A DNA stretch of 64,000 nt, taken from positions 62,001 to 126,000 of the forward strand of contig NZ_FZNW01000007.1 of NCBI RefSeq assembly GCF_900188115.1. The letters run 5' to 3'. Of the stretch, positions 16,965-25,641 are shown one piece after another. Position numbers and translations under genes: made by a program. The notes beneath the pieces were generated by a model. It worked only from the letters and a program-made list of their open reading frames with translations, made no database searches and was not told the DNA's origin. This stretch comes from Haloechinothrix alba. GTDB lineage: Bacteria > Actinomycetota > Actinomycetes > Mycobacteriales > Pseudonocardiaceae. The stretch's first letter is position 1, and every line of letters starts with the position of its first letter.

Positions 16965-17082
16965 TCCCGCGCTCCCTTGCTCCGTACCGATGGGTCGGGC
17001 CGGCCGGGTGGGCATGGACGCTTCACCACGAGCGGAGCCGGCCCACCCGGCCGACATATGCAGAATATAAGTACGCAATTGC

Positions 17083-17102
17083 ACGATCAATGTACCGATC
17101 GT
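17083..17102. promoter_or_regulatory. Inverted repeat in AT-rich gap before XRE gene
   Basis: ACGATC at 17083-17088 and GATCGT at 17097-17102 form a 6-bp inverted repeat with an 8-bp spacer, inside the locally AT-rich stretch 17056-17120 between the small orphan and the XRE gene. Position and symmetry suggest an operator, perhaps for autoregulation by the XRE protein. This is inference from symmetry only. Confidence 0.4.
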
Positions 17103-17134
17103 GTGTACCCATATAGCGTGTAGTTGCCGATAGG

Positions 17135-18022
17135 ATGCGGTCCATGAAGACTGCCACCCGCGCGAAGCGGCGCCTGGGACGGTTCCTCAACGAGTCACGC
17201 GTCCAAGCCGGTGTGCGTCTGGAAGATGCGGCTACCGAGCTCAAGACCGCGGACAGCACCGTGAGCCGCTACGAGTCGGGTCAAGTCATGCCCGTCTGGG
17301 CGACCGTGCTCGCCCTGTTGAACCGCTACGGGGCCACGGACGAGAGCCGCTCGCGCGCCGTCGAGCTGTGGGAGAACGCACGGGACGAGCCGCCCTCCAT
17401 CCGGCTCCCGACCGGCGCTCCGAAGTCGTTCCGCAGGTTGGTCAACGCCGAACGGGAAGCGGAGCGTATCCGAGCCGTCGAACCGTTTGTCGTGCCAGGA
17501 ATCATGCAAACTGAGCCCTACATCCGTGCGCTCATCGCCGCAGGGCATCGCTTCCACGACACGGACGAACAAACGGACAAGTTGGTGAGTGCACGGCTGG
17601 CTCGGCAACGCCTCCTCGAAGAATCCGGTCCGGTGGCGCTTCACGCCGTGATCGACGAGGCGGTGATCAGGCGAATGGTCGGTGGTCCCGACGTCATGCG
17701 AGGTCAATTGGAGCACTTGCTCGAACTCGGCGACCGAGAGCACATCACGATTCAGGTCATGCCGTTCGGCGTCGGCGCCTACGGACCCATGGCGGGGTCC
17801 TGCATCATCGTCGACTATCCTGAGCCGGACGAGGTTCCCGGTGTCTACCTCGAGTACCCGGCAGGCGGCTCCTGGGTGGATAATGCGAGCGACGTAGAAC
17901 GCTTCACCACCATGTTCGACGACGCCGCGCGAGCCGCGCTGTCCCCGGGTGACTCGGCGGCGTTGCTCACGCGACAGATAGGGGCCCTGGACACCGATGA
18001 CCAGCAGCACGAGGTGGCGTAA
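17135..18022 (+). CDS. XRE-family regulator with DUF5753 ligand domain
   Basis: This 295-residue regulator has an N-terminal XRE helix-turn-helix (residues 15-75, with TADSTVSRYESGQVMPVWATV as the recognition part) and a C-terminal DUF5753 domain (VVPGIMQTEPYIRALI near residue 125, then QVMPFGVGAYGPMAGSC near residue 207). Such proteins are very common in actinomycetes, usually paired with a DUF397 protein as here; some affect development or antibiotic production. The downstream DUF397 gene overlaps its end by 26 bases. ATG 17135 is listed; ATG 17144 (MKTATRAKRRLG) is also possible. No Shine-Dalgarno sequence is clear. Confidence 0.9.
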   Translation: MRSMKTATRAKRRLGRFLNESRVQAGVRLEDAATELKTADSTVSRYESGQVMPVWATVLALLNRYGATDESRSRAVELWENARDEPPSIRLPTGAPKSFRRLVNAEREAERIRAVEPFVVPGIMQTEPYIRALIAAGHRFHDTDEQTDKLVSARLARQRLLEESGPVALHAVIDEAVIRRMVGGPDVMRGQLEHLLELGDREHITIQVMPFGVGAYGPMAGSCIIVDYPEPDEVPGVYLEYPAGGSWVDNASDVERFTTMFDDAARAALSPGDSAALLTRQIGALDTDDQQHEVA

Positions 18023-18194
18023 GAGCAGTTACTCCGGCGGGCAGAACAACGCCTGCGTCGAGATCGACCGGCGCGCCGAGGTTACCGGTATCCGCGACAG
18101 CAAAGTCCCGAACGGCAACAGCCTCACCGTCCCGATAGCCACTTGGGTCGCCTTCACGGGCGGTCTCCTGCGTGGCGCGTACGAACAGCCGTGA
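17997..18194 (+). CDS. DUF397 protein paired with XRE regulator
   Basis: This 65-residue protein has the DUF397 signature at its start, RWRKSSYSGGQNNACVEI, and the usual DSKVPNG segment in the middle. DUF397 proteins are thought to act as partners of the adjacent XRE(DUF5753) regulator, in some cases like an antitoxin or anti-activator, but the mechanism is not settled. The ATG lies inside the last codons of the XRE gene, so translation is coupled. A palindromic repeat begins 6 bases after the stop and may end the transcript. Confidence 0.92.
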   Translation: MTSSTRWRKSSYSGGQNNACVEIDRRAEVTGIRDSKVPNGNSLTVPIATWVAFTGGLLRGAYEQP

Positions 18195-18200
18195 TGCGAA

Positions 18201-18255
18201 GGAGCCCAATGTGACCTCGGTTCCATAGAAGGAGCCAAATGTCACATTGGGCTCC
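18201..18255. repeat. 55-bp palindromic element, family 1 copy A
   Basis: A perfect 15-bp inverted repeat, GGAGCCCAATGTGAC (18201-18215) and GTCACATTGGGCTCC (18241-18255), encloses 25 bases that begin CTCGGTTCCATAG and include a partial third copy of the arm, GGAGCCAAATGT. A second element of the same length lies in opposite orientation at 54437-54491. The element sits between convergent DUF397 and cobS genes and can form a long hairpin, so it could end transcription in both directions. Confidence 0.85.
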
Positions 18256-18278
18256 CACCCCGGCTCCCACCCCGCGGG

Positions 18279-19040
18279 TTACACGGCCAGGGCGAGGAGG
18301 GCGCCGAGTGTGGCTGCTTCGAGGCAGGCGCCGAGCACGTCTCCTGTGATGCCGCCGAGCCTGCGGGTGCAGCGCAGCAGCAGGGCACCGGCGAAAAGGG
18401 CGGCCAGCGCGGCGGCGAGCGCCCCGCGCCACGGCGGAAGCCCGGCCGCCGCCGCGCCGAGCGCGGCCAGCGCGAGCATCGCCAGCGTGCTCAGGGCCGC
18501 TTGCCAGAGCGGGACCGAGCCGGCCACAGTCTCGCCGAGCCCGCCCGCGCGGGCTGCGGGTACCCGGCGCGCGCAGCACAGCACCAGGGTCTGCCTGCTC
18601 GCCAGCACGGCTACGGCCGCAGCCAGCACCCCGTGCCCGGCCGTGATCGCCCCCGCCAGCGCCGCGGCCTGCGCCAGCAGCACCAGCACCAGCGCGGCCG
18701 CCCCCATCGGCCCGGTGTCGCCGCGCCGCATGATCTCCAGTGCGCGCTGCCGGTCGTAGGACGCGCTGAGCCCGTCGGCCGTGTCGGCGAGGCCGTCCAG
18801 GTGCAGGCCCCTGCTGGCCAGCGCGAGCGCGGCGAGCACGACCGTCGCGATCAGCAGGGCGGGCAGGCCGAGCGCCTGCCCCGCCCACACCAGCGCACCG
18901 GCGAGGACGGCCGCCGGGACGACGGCCACCGGGGCGAGCAGCATCGCCCGCCGCGCCACGCGCGTGTCGATCGTGCCGGGCGCCGGCACCGGCAGCGCCG
19001 TGAGGGTGCCGACGGCCATGCGCAGGGGGTCGAACATCAT
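18279..19040 (-). CDS. cobS: Adenosylcobinamide-GDP ribazoletransferase
   Basis: CobS, the cobalamin synthase, joins adenosylcobinamide-GDP to alpha-ribazole in the membrane. The 253-residue product begins MMFDPLRMAVGTLTALPVP, the family start, and holds the metal-binding segment LHLDGLADTADGLSASYDRQRALEIMRRGDTGPMG (in parts, residues 70-105), followed by several Ala/Leu-rich membrane helices. Its ATG overlaps the cobT stop (ATGA), so cobU-cobT-cobS read as one unit. A palindromic element lies just beyond its stop. Confidence 0.94.
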   Translation of the reverse strand: MMFDPLRMAVGTLTALPVPAPGTIDTRVARRAMLLAPVAVVPAAVLAGALVWAGQALGLPALLIATVVLAALALASRGLHLDGLADTADGLSASYDRQRALEIMRRGDTGPMGAAALVLVLLAQAAALAGAITAGHGVLAAAVAVLASRQTLVLCCARRVPAARAGGLGETVAGSVPLWQAALSTLAMLALAALGAAAAGLPPWRGALAAALAALFAGALLLRCTRRLGGITGDVLGACLEAATLGALLALAV

Positions 19041-20083
19041 CCGATGTCGAGGTCGGCCAGCGAGCCCATCCCGGCCAGCACCCCACGCGCGGCCCGCAGG
19101 GTCGGCACGGCCTGCACCGCCCCGCTGCCCTCGCCCAGCCGCAGCCCGAGGTCGAGGATCGGCTTCAGGCCGAGCGTCTTGAGCGCGAAGGCCTGGGACG
19201 GCTCGGTCGAGCGGTGGCCCGCGAGCCACCATCGCGCCGCCTCCGGGGCGATGTCGTGGGCGACGAGCGCGGCCGCGCAGGAGAAGACCCCGTCCAGCAG
19301 CACCGGCACCGCGCGCCGCGCCCCGCCGAGCACGAACCCGGCCGTGGCGGCCGCGCACGCGCTGCCCAGTGCGGTGAGCAGGTCGAACGGGTCGGATGCC
19401 CGGTCGCCCGCACGCCGCAGCGCCGCCTCGATCACCGCCGTCTTGCCGCTCAGGCCCACCTCGTCGATCCCGGTGCCGGTGCCGACGACCTCCCCGGCAG
19501 GCAACCCCAGGCTCGCCGCGACCAGCGTGGCCGCGACCGTGGAGTTGCCGATACCCATGTCCCCGGGGATGAGCAGCTGCGCGCCCGCGTCGACCGCCTC
19601 GTCGGCGATCCGGAGCCCGGCCTCGAACGCGCGGCGCGCCTCGTCGGGCGACAGCGCGTCCTCCGAGTCGATCGACCCCGAACCGCGCCGGATCTTGTGC
19701 CGGGCGACGGCCTCGGGCACCCCGTCGAGATCGTCGTCGACGGCGATGTCCACGACGTCGACCCGTGCCCCGACCTGGGCGGCCAGCACGTTCACCCCGC
19801 TGAAGCCGCTGAGGAAGGCGCGCACCATGGCCGCGGTGACCTCCCGGGGGTAGGCGGACACACCGCCCCCTGCGGCGCGCGTGACGCCGTGGTCACCTGC
19901 GAAGACCACCACGCGCACGTCCTCGAGCTCGGCGGGAGGCACGCTGCCGTGCGCGGCGGCCAGCCACGCGGCGAGCTCCTCGAGCCTGCCGAGCGCGCCG
20001 ACCGGCTTGACCAGCCCGTCGAGCCGGTCCTGGGCCGCGGTGCGCGCGCGCTCGTCGGGCACCGGTATGTCGAACTCGGTCAT
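19037..20083 (-). CDS. cobT: Nicotinate-nucleotide-dimethylbenzimidazole phosphoribosyltransferase
   Basis: CobT makes alpha-ribazole phosphate, the lower-ligand precursor of cobalamin, from nicotinate mononucleotide and dimethylbenzimidazole. At 348 residues it has normal length. Recognisable segments are FAGDHGVTRAAGGGVSAYP near residue 65-85, LLIPGDMGIGNSTVAA near residue 175-190, and GLKPILDLGLRLGEGSGAV near the C-terminus, where the catalytic glutamate of the family lies (LRLGEGSG). It follows cobU by 16 bp and overlaps cobS by 4 bp. Confidence 0.95.
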   Translation of the reverse strand: MTEFDIPVPDERARTAAQDRLDGLVKPVGALGRLEELAAWLAAAHGSVPPAELEDVRVVVFAGDHGVTRAAGGGVSAYPREVTAAMVRAFLSGFSGVNVLAAQVGARVDVVDIAVDDDLDGVPEAVARHKIRRGSGSIDSEDALSPDEARRAFEAGLRIADEAVDAGAQLLIPGDMGIGNSTVAATLVAASLGLPAGEVVGTGTGIDEVGLSGKTAVIEAALRRAGDRASDPFDLLTALGSACAAATAGFVLGGARRAVPVLLDGVFSCAAALVAHDIAPEAARWWLAGHRSTEPSQAFALKTLGLKPILDLGLRLGEGSGAVQAVPTLRAARGVLAGMGSLADLDIG

Positions 20084-20099
20084 CGAAGTCCTCGCTCCT

Positions 20100-20759
20100 T
20101 CACGGTCGCTGCCGCGGCAGCTCGATGGCGCGCCCGGCGACCACGAACCGCACGCTGTCCGACGCGCCCGCCACGGTGCTGTTCACCGAGCCGAGCGCAT
20201 CGCGGAACAACCGGCCCGCGGGCGTCGCGGGCACCACACCGCTGCCGACCTCGTTGCTGACCGCGACAGCGGGCACGGTCAGACCCTGCCACGCCTCGAC
20301 CAGCTCGGCGACGCGCTCGTCCACACGCCGCCGCCACCGCTCGTCGCCGTCCCACGCACCGGCGTCGTCCCACGCACCGGCGTCGTCGAGTACCCGCGCG
20401 AGCCACGTGGCCAGGCAGTCGACGAGTACAGGGGCACGCGCCCCGCGCAGCGCGGCAGGCAGGTCCGTGGTCTCGACCGTGTGCCAGCTCGCGGGCCTGC
20501 GCGCGCGGTGTGCCCTGACCCGTTCGGCCCATTCGGGGTCGTCGCCGTCCGGGACATGCCCGGTGGCAATGTAGACGACCTCGCGATGCCGCGACACCAT
20601 GCGCTCGGCGAGATGTGACTTTCCCGACCGCGCGCCGCCGAGCACGAGCACCCTGCGAGGCGGGTCGACGGTGGCGGCCACGCGATCCAGCTGCCGCGCC
20701 AGCGCGCCGAGAGCGCCACCGGCGATGCGGCGCGCGGGTGAGAGGGGCATGGCAGGCAT
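20100..20759 (-). CDS. cobU: Adenosylcobinamide kinase / guanylyltransferase
   Basis: CobU phosphorylates adenosylcobinamide and then attaches GMP in nucleotide loop assembly. The P-loop RRVLVLGGARSGKSHLAERM begins near residue 33, after an N-terminal extension of about 30 residues that is longer than usual. Later come IATGHVPDGDDPEW, LVDCLATWLARV and VSNEVGSGVVPATPAGR, all family segments. A perfect 18-bp in-frame tandem duplication (20348-20383) gives DDAGAW twice in the loop after LARVL. The start may be ATG 20759 or 20750. It is the first gene of cobU-cobT-cobS, and 236 bp separate it from the divergent esterase. Confidence 0.92.
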   Translation of the reverse strand: MPAMPLSPARRIAGGALGALARQLDRVAATVDPPRRVLVLGGARSGKSHLAERMVSRHREVVYIATGHVPDGDDPEWAERVRAHRARRPASWHTVETTDLPAALRGARAPVLVDCLATWLARVLDDAGAWDDAGAWDGDERWRRRVDERVAELVEAWQGLTVPAVAVSNEVGSGVVPATPAGRLFRDALGSVNSTVAGASDSVRFVVAGRAIELPRQRP

Positions 20760-20995
20760 TGTTGCAGTGCCGGCAGCAGGCAGGGACCCGGTGGGCACTG
20801 GCGCAGTGTCCGGCCGGTGTGACCGTGGCCGCGCGCACAATTGCGAGGAGGGTGGAGCCCGCATAGTGTTGCCCCGGGCCGGCCCGGACAGCCACCACAC
20901 GGGGCTGCCGGACGGGTGGCCGGGCGGGACGCTCCTCCGCCGGGCCGTGCTGGTCGGTCCGATGCACGGGGGCCACAGGACGCAGGGAGGTACGT

Positions 20996-21937
20996 GTGCC
21001 ACTTGACCCGGTCTTCGACCAGCTGCTGAGGACCATGCCCCCGCTGGTCGGCGAATCCGACACGGTGGAGCAGGTGCGGAGCAAGTTCGCCGAGGTCGCC
21101 GCGAGCCCCGCGGTCACCGACGCGGCGCCCGCCGTCGGCTCGGTTCGCGACGTGACCGTGCGCGGGGGCGACGGCGCGGTCGGCGCGCGCGTGTACCGCC
21201 CGGACGGCGAGGGCGAGATGCCGACGGTGGTGTACTTCCACGGGGGCGGCTATGTCGTCGGCAGCGTGGACACCCATGACCTGGTGTGCCGGGAGATCTG
21301 CCGGCAGGTCGGCGCCGTCGTGGTCAGCGTGGAGTACCGGCTGGCCCCGGAGCATTCCTTCCCTGCCGGGCTCACCGACTGCGTCGGGGCCACGCGGTGG
21401 GTGGCCGAGCACATATCCGAGCTGGGCAACGACCCCGCACGCATCGCCGTGGCCGGGGACAGCGCGGGCGGTACGTTCGCCGCCGTCACCGCCCAGGAGC
21501 TCGCGCTCGACGAGGACGGGCCCGACCTGGCCGCGCAGCTGCTGATCTACCCGGCCACCGACGTCAGCAGGGACTACCCCTCCCGCGCGGCGTTCAACGA
21601 GGGCTACTTCCTGGACAGGGCGGCGCTCGAGCTCTTCGCCGAGGCCTACGTGACCGATCTCGCGCTGCTCACCGACCCGCGGATGTCACCGATCCTGCAC
21701 CCCAAGATCGCCCAGCTGCCCCGGACGATCGTGGCCACCGCGGAGTTCGACCCGCTGCGTGACCAGGGGGAGGCCTACGCCGGCGAGTTGCGCGAGGCGG
21801 GCGTGGCCGTCGAGGAACTGCGTTTCGACGGCCTCATTCACGGTTTCCTGCACTTCGGACCGTTCGTGCCCGCCGCGGGCGAGGCTGTGGCCGAGATCTG
21901 CGCCTCGTTGCGGCAGGCACTCGGGGTCGCGCGGTGA
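20996..21937 (+). CDS. Alpha/beta hydrolase of the HSL esterase family
   Basis: This 313-residue hydrolase carries the hormone-sensitive-lipase family oxyanion motif YFHGGGYVVGS near residue 82 and the nucleophile elbow VAGDSAGGTF near residue 157; the C-terminal FDGLIHGFLHF supplies the histidine. It should hydrolyse short to medium acyl esters in the cytoplasm. GTG 20996 is supported by GGGAGG at 20985-20990. Its stop overlaps the cobD start (GTGA), so it leads the cobD-cobQ transcript even though no cobalamin reaction calls for an esterase. A hitchhiking general esterase is the simplest reading. Confidence 0.9.
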   Translation: MPLDPVFDQLLRTMPPLVGESDTVEQVRSKFAEVAASPAVTDAAPAVGSVRDVTVRGGDGAVGARVYRPDGEGEMPTVVYFHGGGYVVGSVDTHDLVCREICRQVGAVVVSVEYRLAPEHSFPAGLTDCVGATRWVAEHISELGNDPARIAVAGDSAGGTFAAVTAQELALDEDGPDLAAQLLIYPATDVSRDYPSRAAFNEGYFLDRAALELFAEAYVTDLALLTDPRMSPILHPKIAQLPRTIVATAEFDPLRDQGEAYAGELREAGVAVEELRFDGLIHGFLHFGPFVPAAGEAVAEICASLRQALGVAR

Positions 21938-22914
21938 CGACTCGTGGCCTGCCGGCCGCGGTCGGGCTCGCCGCCGGGTACGTCGCCGACGCGGCCTTCG
22001 GCGACCCGCGCCGCGGGCACCCGGTCGCCGTGTTCGGCAGGGCGGCTCTCGCCCTCGAACGCGGTGTGTGGGCCGACTCCCGCGCGCGCGGTGCCTGCTA
22101 CACGGTGACGGCGGTGACGGCGGCGACGGCGCTCGGCGTGGCCGTGCGGGTCGCGACCGCGCGGTCCCCGCTGGCGCGGGCCGCGGCGACCGCGATCGTG
22201 ACGTGGGCCGTGCTCGGCGGCCGCGGGCTCGCCTCCGAGGGGGAGTCGATGGCGGGGCTGCTCGACGAGTCCGCATCGGACGGTGACCTCACCGCGGCCC
22301 GTGCCCGGCTTTCCCACCTGTGCGGCAGGGACGCGCGCGAGCTGGACGCCGACGGGCTGGCTCGCGCCGCGACCGAGTCGATCGCCGAGAACACCTCCGA
22401 CGCGGTCGTGGCACCGCTGCTGTGGGGCGGCGTCGCGGGCGTGCCCGGCATGCTCGCCTACCGCGCGCTGAACACGCTCGACGCCATGGTCGGGCACCGG
22501 TCGCCCGGCTACCGCCGGTTCGGGTGGGCCAGTGCGCGCGGCGACGACCTCGCCAACATGCTGCCCGCGCGGTTCAGCGCGACCGCCACGGCCGCGTGCG
22601 CGCCGCTCGTGGGCGGGCGCCCCCGCGCTGCCCTACGCGCGTGGGCGCGGGACTCGGCGCGACACCCGAGCCCGAACGCCGGCCCTGTCGAGGCCTCCTT
22701 CGCGGGCGCCCTCGGGGTGCGGCTCGGCGGGCTGAACCGCTACGGCGAGGCCGTCGAGGACCGCGGCGAGCTCGGCACAGGACCGGCCCCGGGGCCCGGC
22801 GACCTGCGCCGCTCGGTCCGGCTGTCCCGCGCCGTCGGCCTGGCCGCGCTGGCCGGTGGCTGCGTGGCCGCGCTGCTGCGGGAAGCCGTGGCGGAACGGG
22901 GGGTGCGGCGGTGA
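21934..22914 (+). CDS. cobD: Adenosylcobinamide-phosphate synthase CobD/CbiB
   Basis: This membrane protein couples aminopropanol (phosphate) to adenosylcobyric acid. The 326-residue product has the family N-terminus GYVADAAFGDPRRGHPVAVFGR (in parts, residues 10-31), the segment RAATESIAENTSDAVVAPLLWGG near residue 145-165, and LNTLDAMVGHRSPGYRRFGW after it, plus Ala-rich membrane helices. The start overlaps the esterase stop and the end overlaps cobQ by GTGA, so the three genes are coupled. All typical family regions are present. Confidence 0.94.
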   Translation: MTTRGLPAAVGLAAGYVADAAFGDPRRGHPVAVFGRAALALERGVWADSRARGACYTVTAVTAATALGVAVRVATARSPLARAAATAIVTWAVLGGRGLASEGESMAGLLDESASDGDLTAARARLSHLCGRDARELDADGLARAATESIAENTSDAVVAPLLWGGVAGVPGMLAYRALNTLDAMVGHRSPGYRRFGWASARGDDLANMLPARFSATATAACAPLVGGRPRAALRAWARDSARHPSPNAGPVEASFAGALGVRLGGLNRYGEAVEDRGELGTGPAPGPGDLRRSVRLSRAVGLAALAGGCVAALLREAVAERGVRR

Positions 22915-24434
22915 GCGGGCTCCTGGTTGCCGGGACCACATCGGACGCGGGCAAGAGCCTCGTGGTGGCCGGGATCTGCCGGTACCTCGCCAGGCAGGGC
23001 TACACCGTGGCGCCGTTCAAGGCGCAGAACATGTCGAACAACTCGATGGTCTGCCCGGACGGTGCCGAGATCGGCCGGGCGCAGTGGCTGCAGGCACGGG
23101 CGGCTGGGGTGACGCCGGAGGCCGCGATGAACCCCATCCTGCTCAAGCCGGGCTCCGACCGGCGTAGCCACGTCGTGGCGCTCGGCAAGCCGTACGGCAC
23201 GCTGGACTCCGGCGAGTACGCCACCGGCAGGTCCGCGCTCGCCGAGATCGCGCACGGCTCGCTCGCCGAGCTGCGCGGCCGGTTCGACGCGGTGATCTGC
23301 GAGGGCGCGGGAAGCCCCGCCGAGGTCAACCTCCGCTCCGGCGACTACGTGAACATGGGGCTCGCCCGGCGGGCAAGCCTGCCCGTGCTCGTCGTCGGGG
23401 ACATCGACAGGGGAGGGGTGTTCGCCGCCATGTTCGGCACCCTCGCCCTGCTCGACGCGGCCGACCAGCGGCTGGTCGCGGGATGGGTGGTCAACAAGTT
23501 CCGTGGCGACCTCGGGCTGCTCCGGCCGGGGCTGGACAGCCTCGCCGACGTCACCGGCAGGCAGGTGCTCGGCGTGCTGCCGTGGGTCGAGGGCGCCTGG
23601 ATCGACTCCGAGGACGCGCTCGCCGCGGCAGGATGGGAGCGCGACACCGCCCCGCGCGCCGGGAACGGCCGCCCGCTGTCGGTGGCCGTCGTGCGGTTCC
23701 CCCGCGCGTCGAACGCCACCGACGTGGACGCGCTCGCCGCCGAGCCCGGCGTGTCCGTCTCGCTGACCGCCGACCCGGACACCGTGCGCACCAGCGACGT
23801 CGTCGTGCTGCCCGGAACCCGCGCCACCGTCGACGACCTGCGGTGGATGCGCGAGCGGGGGATCGCCGACGCGGTGCGCACGCGTGCGGACGCCGGTGGG
23901 CCGGTGCTCGGTATCTGCGGGGGACACCAGATGCTGGCCGGAGCCATCCACGACGAGTGGGAGTCGGGTGCGGGGACGTGCCCCGGGCTGGGACTGCTAC
24001 CGGCGACGGTGCGCTTTCACAGCGACAAGGTGCTCGGCACCCCGCGCGGCTCCTGGCGGGGGCATCCCGTGGAGGCCTACGAGATCCATCACGGCAGCGC
24101 CACCCTCGACGAGCGCGACGGGCGAGCCGCCGAGGTGGAGACGTTCCTTGACGGCTGGCGTCTCGGAGCGGTGTGGGGGACCACCTGGCATGGTGCCTTC
24201 GACAACGACGGGTTCCGGCGGGCCTGGCTGGCCGAGGCCGCCGCCCAGGCCGGTCGCCCGTGGGAGCCCGAACACGGCGCGCCGGGCTTCGGGCGGCTGC
24301 GGGACGCGATGCTGGACCGGCTCGCCGACGCCGTCGGTGAGCACCTGGACACCGCGGCGTTGCTCCGGCTGGTCACCGGTGGCGCGCCGGACGGGCTACC
24401 GTTCGTGCCGCCCGGCGCGCCACCGGTGGGTTAG
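22911..24434 (+). CDS. cobQ: Cobyric acid synthase
   Basis: CobQ performs the b, d, e and g amidations of adenosylcobyrinic acid a,c-diamide. The 507-residue protein has the N-terminal ATP site LLVAGTTSDAGKSLVVAG (residues 3-20), then FKAQNMSNNSMV and NPILLKPGSD. A C-terminal glutamine amidotransferase domain carries the nucleophile cysteine in LGICGGHQML near residue 330 and the histidine in WGTTWHGAFDND near residue 425. GTG 22911 overlaps the cobD stop. It is convergent with cbtA, which ends on the adjacent base. Confidence 0.96.
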   Translation: MSGLLVAGTTSDAGKSLVVAGICRYLARQGYTVAPFKAQNMSNNSMVCPDGAEIGRAQWLQARAAGVTPEAAMNPILLKPGSDRRSHVVALGKPYGTLDSGEYATGRSALAEIAHGSLAELRGRFDAVICEGAGSPAEVNLRSGDYVNMGLARRASLPVLVVGDIDRGGVFAAMFGTLALLDAADQRLVAGWVVNKFRGDLGLLRPGLDSLADVTGRQVLGVLPWVEGAWIDSEDALAAAGWERDTAPRAGNGRPLSVAVVRFPRASNATDVDALAAEPGVSVSLTADPDTVRTSDVVVLPGTRATVDDLRWMRERGIADAVRTRADAGGPVLGICGGHQMLAGAIHDEWESGAGTCPGLGLLPATVRFHSDKVLGTPRGSWRGHPVEAYEIHHGSATLDERDGRAAEVETFLDGWRLGAVWGTTWHGAFDNDGFRRAWLAEAAAQAGRPWEPEHGAPGFGRLRDAMLDRLADAVGEHLDTAALLRLVTGGAPDGLPFVPPGAPPVG

Positions 24435-25196
24435 CTAGCGTCGGCCTGCCGGGGCTCCGCCGCCGGCCCGGCCCGTCGCCGGGGCGCTCGCGGACACGTG
24501 CCCAGCCAGTGAGCGCTGCGCCAGCGCACCGAACGCCACGCCGAGCACGACCCAGAACACAACGAGGTCGCCGAGCGCGGCGACTCGGAAGTCCCACAAC
24601 AGCTCACCGGGGAAGCCGTCGGCCTCCTCGAAGCCAGGTAGCAGCACGCCGGAGACCGTCACCACGGCTACGTAGCCCGCCGTGAGGCAGATGCCGGTGT
24701 TCCACCCGCCCCACCTGCCGGTGAGCCGGGTGGCGACGTACAGCGCGATACCGGCAGCGACCACCGAGATCGCCAGCAGCCCGAAGTAGGCGCCCGTGCG
24801 CGCGTTGACGCTGGCGCCCTCGCCGGCCCCCGGCGGGTTGGCGGGGTAGGCCAGGAACGGGACCAGCGACACGGCCAGGAACGCACCGGCGGCGAGCACC
24901 GCCGCGTAGGCGCGTGGGCTCCACGCTCCGAAGCGCCCGTAGGCGAGCGCGAACAGCAGGGCGAACAGACCGCCGATGGCCACACCGTAGGCGGCGTGCG
25001 CCACCAGCAGCCCGATCGTGCTCTGTACGCCCCTGCCGATCAGCTCGTCACCGTGGTCGTGCCCGTGCGCGGCCGCCTCCTCGATCTCGATCGCGGCGTC
25101 CATCAGGGGCTGGCCGACCACGTACGCGAAAACGGCCGCGACCACACCGCCGAGCAGGCCGGCGAGCAGGCCGCGGACCAGCAATGTCCGCATCAT
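24435..25196 (-). CDS. cbtA: CbtA cobalt transporter subunit
   Basis: CbtA is a predicted integral membrane cobalt transporter known from B12-riboswitch-controlled operons. The 253-residue product has about five or six hydrophobic segments and a His-rich loop, AAAHGHDHGDELIG near residue 42-55, which fits metal capture. The N-terminus MMRTLLVRGLLAGLLGG is typical. It lies 19 bp after cbtB and shares its riboswitch, so cobalt uptake should fall when cobalamin is abundant. Transport activity of the family is predicted from regulation and topology rather than shown widely by biochemistry. Confidence 0.88.
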   Translation of the reverse strand: MMRTLLVRGLLAGLLGGVVAAVFAYVVGQPLMDAAIEIEEAAAHGHDHGDELIGRGVQSTIGLLVAHAAYGVAIGGLFALLFALAYGRFGAWSPRAYAAVLAAGAFLAVSLVPFLAYPANPPGAGEGASVNARTGAYFGLLAISVVAAGIALYVATRLTGRWGGWNTGICLTAGYVAVVTVSGVLLPGFEEADGFPGELLWDFRVAALGDLVVFWVVLGVAFGALAQRSLAGHVSASAPATGRAGGGAPAGRR

Positions 25197-25215
25197 GTGA
25201 GGTGACCCCTTCCCC

Positions 25216-25425
25216 TCAGTGGCAGGGGAAGGCCATCAGGTGCCTCCCGTCGTGCAGGAACTCGTGCACGTAGCCCTCGGCCATCAGTGTCATCGCGTTG
25301 TTGTCCGTGCTGACGAAGTACAGCGCGGCCAGCGCGAGCACGGTGACCAGGACCGCGTACGGCAGGATCTCCCTGATCGGGATGCTGACGGGTTGCGGGG
25401 CGGGAATCGCGACCGCCTGTGTCAT
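25216..25425 (-). CDS. cbtB: CbtB small cobalt transporter subunit
   Basis: This 69-residue protein has one membrane helix (EILPYAVLVTVLALAALYFV) and the CbtB C-terminal metal-binding ending VHEFLHDGRHLMAFPCH, with three histidines and a cysteine in the last 16 residues. ATG 25425 is chosen because AGGAGG stands upstream and the B12 riboswitch lies directly before it. It is the first gene of cbtB-cbtA. The pair probably imports cobalt for the nearby corrin genes. Confidence 0.9.
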   Translation of the reverse strand: MTQAVAIPAPQPVSIPIREILPYAVLVTVLALAALYFVSTDNNAMTLMAEGYVHEFLHDGRHLMAFPCH

Positions 25426-25449
25426 GATGTTCAACCTCCTCGGGCTCGT

Positions 25450-25590
25450 GCGGCCCAGTCGGGGCGGATCGACGGCGAGCCGGGTCTGACTCCCGTGCGG
25501 GACGGTTACAGTGGCGCGACCGTGCCGGACTCTCACCGGCTTCCGGCTGCCGTCGGACAGCGTTCCCAGCGTAGGGTGCCGGGTGCGTTC
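25450..25590 (-). ncRNA. Cobalamin riboswitch upstream of cbtBA
   Basis: Read on the minus strand, the region shows GCCGGTGAGAGTCCGGCACG (25540-25521), the B12 box GTCGCGCCACTGTAACC (25520-25504) and GGGAGTCAGACCC (25494-25482) in the order and spacing of an adenosylcobalamin riboswitch. It ends about 25 bases before the cbtB start. The edges are approximate. It should repress cobalt import when cobalamin is high. Confidence 0.92.
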
Positions 25591-25641
25591 CGGGCAATGT
25601 GACTGCTCGTACCCGGTGCGGAGGGCGCGAACGCGGCGTGC

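Noticed and set aside
20760-20995. Possible third cobalamin riboswitch before cobU
   Set aside because: I looked for the B12 box and the AGTCCGG segment on both strands and found only partial GC-rich matches, so no riboswitch is called.
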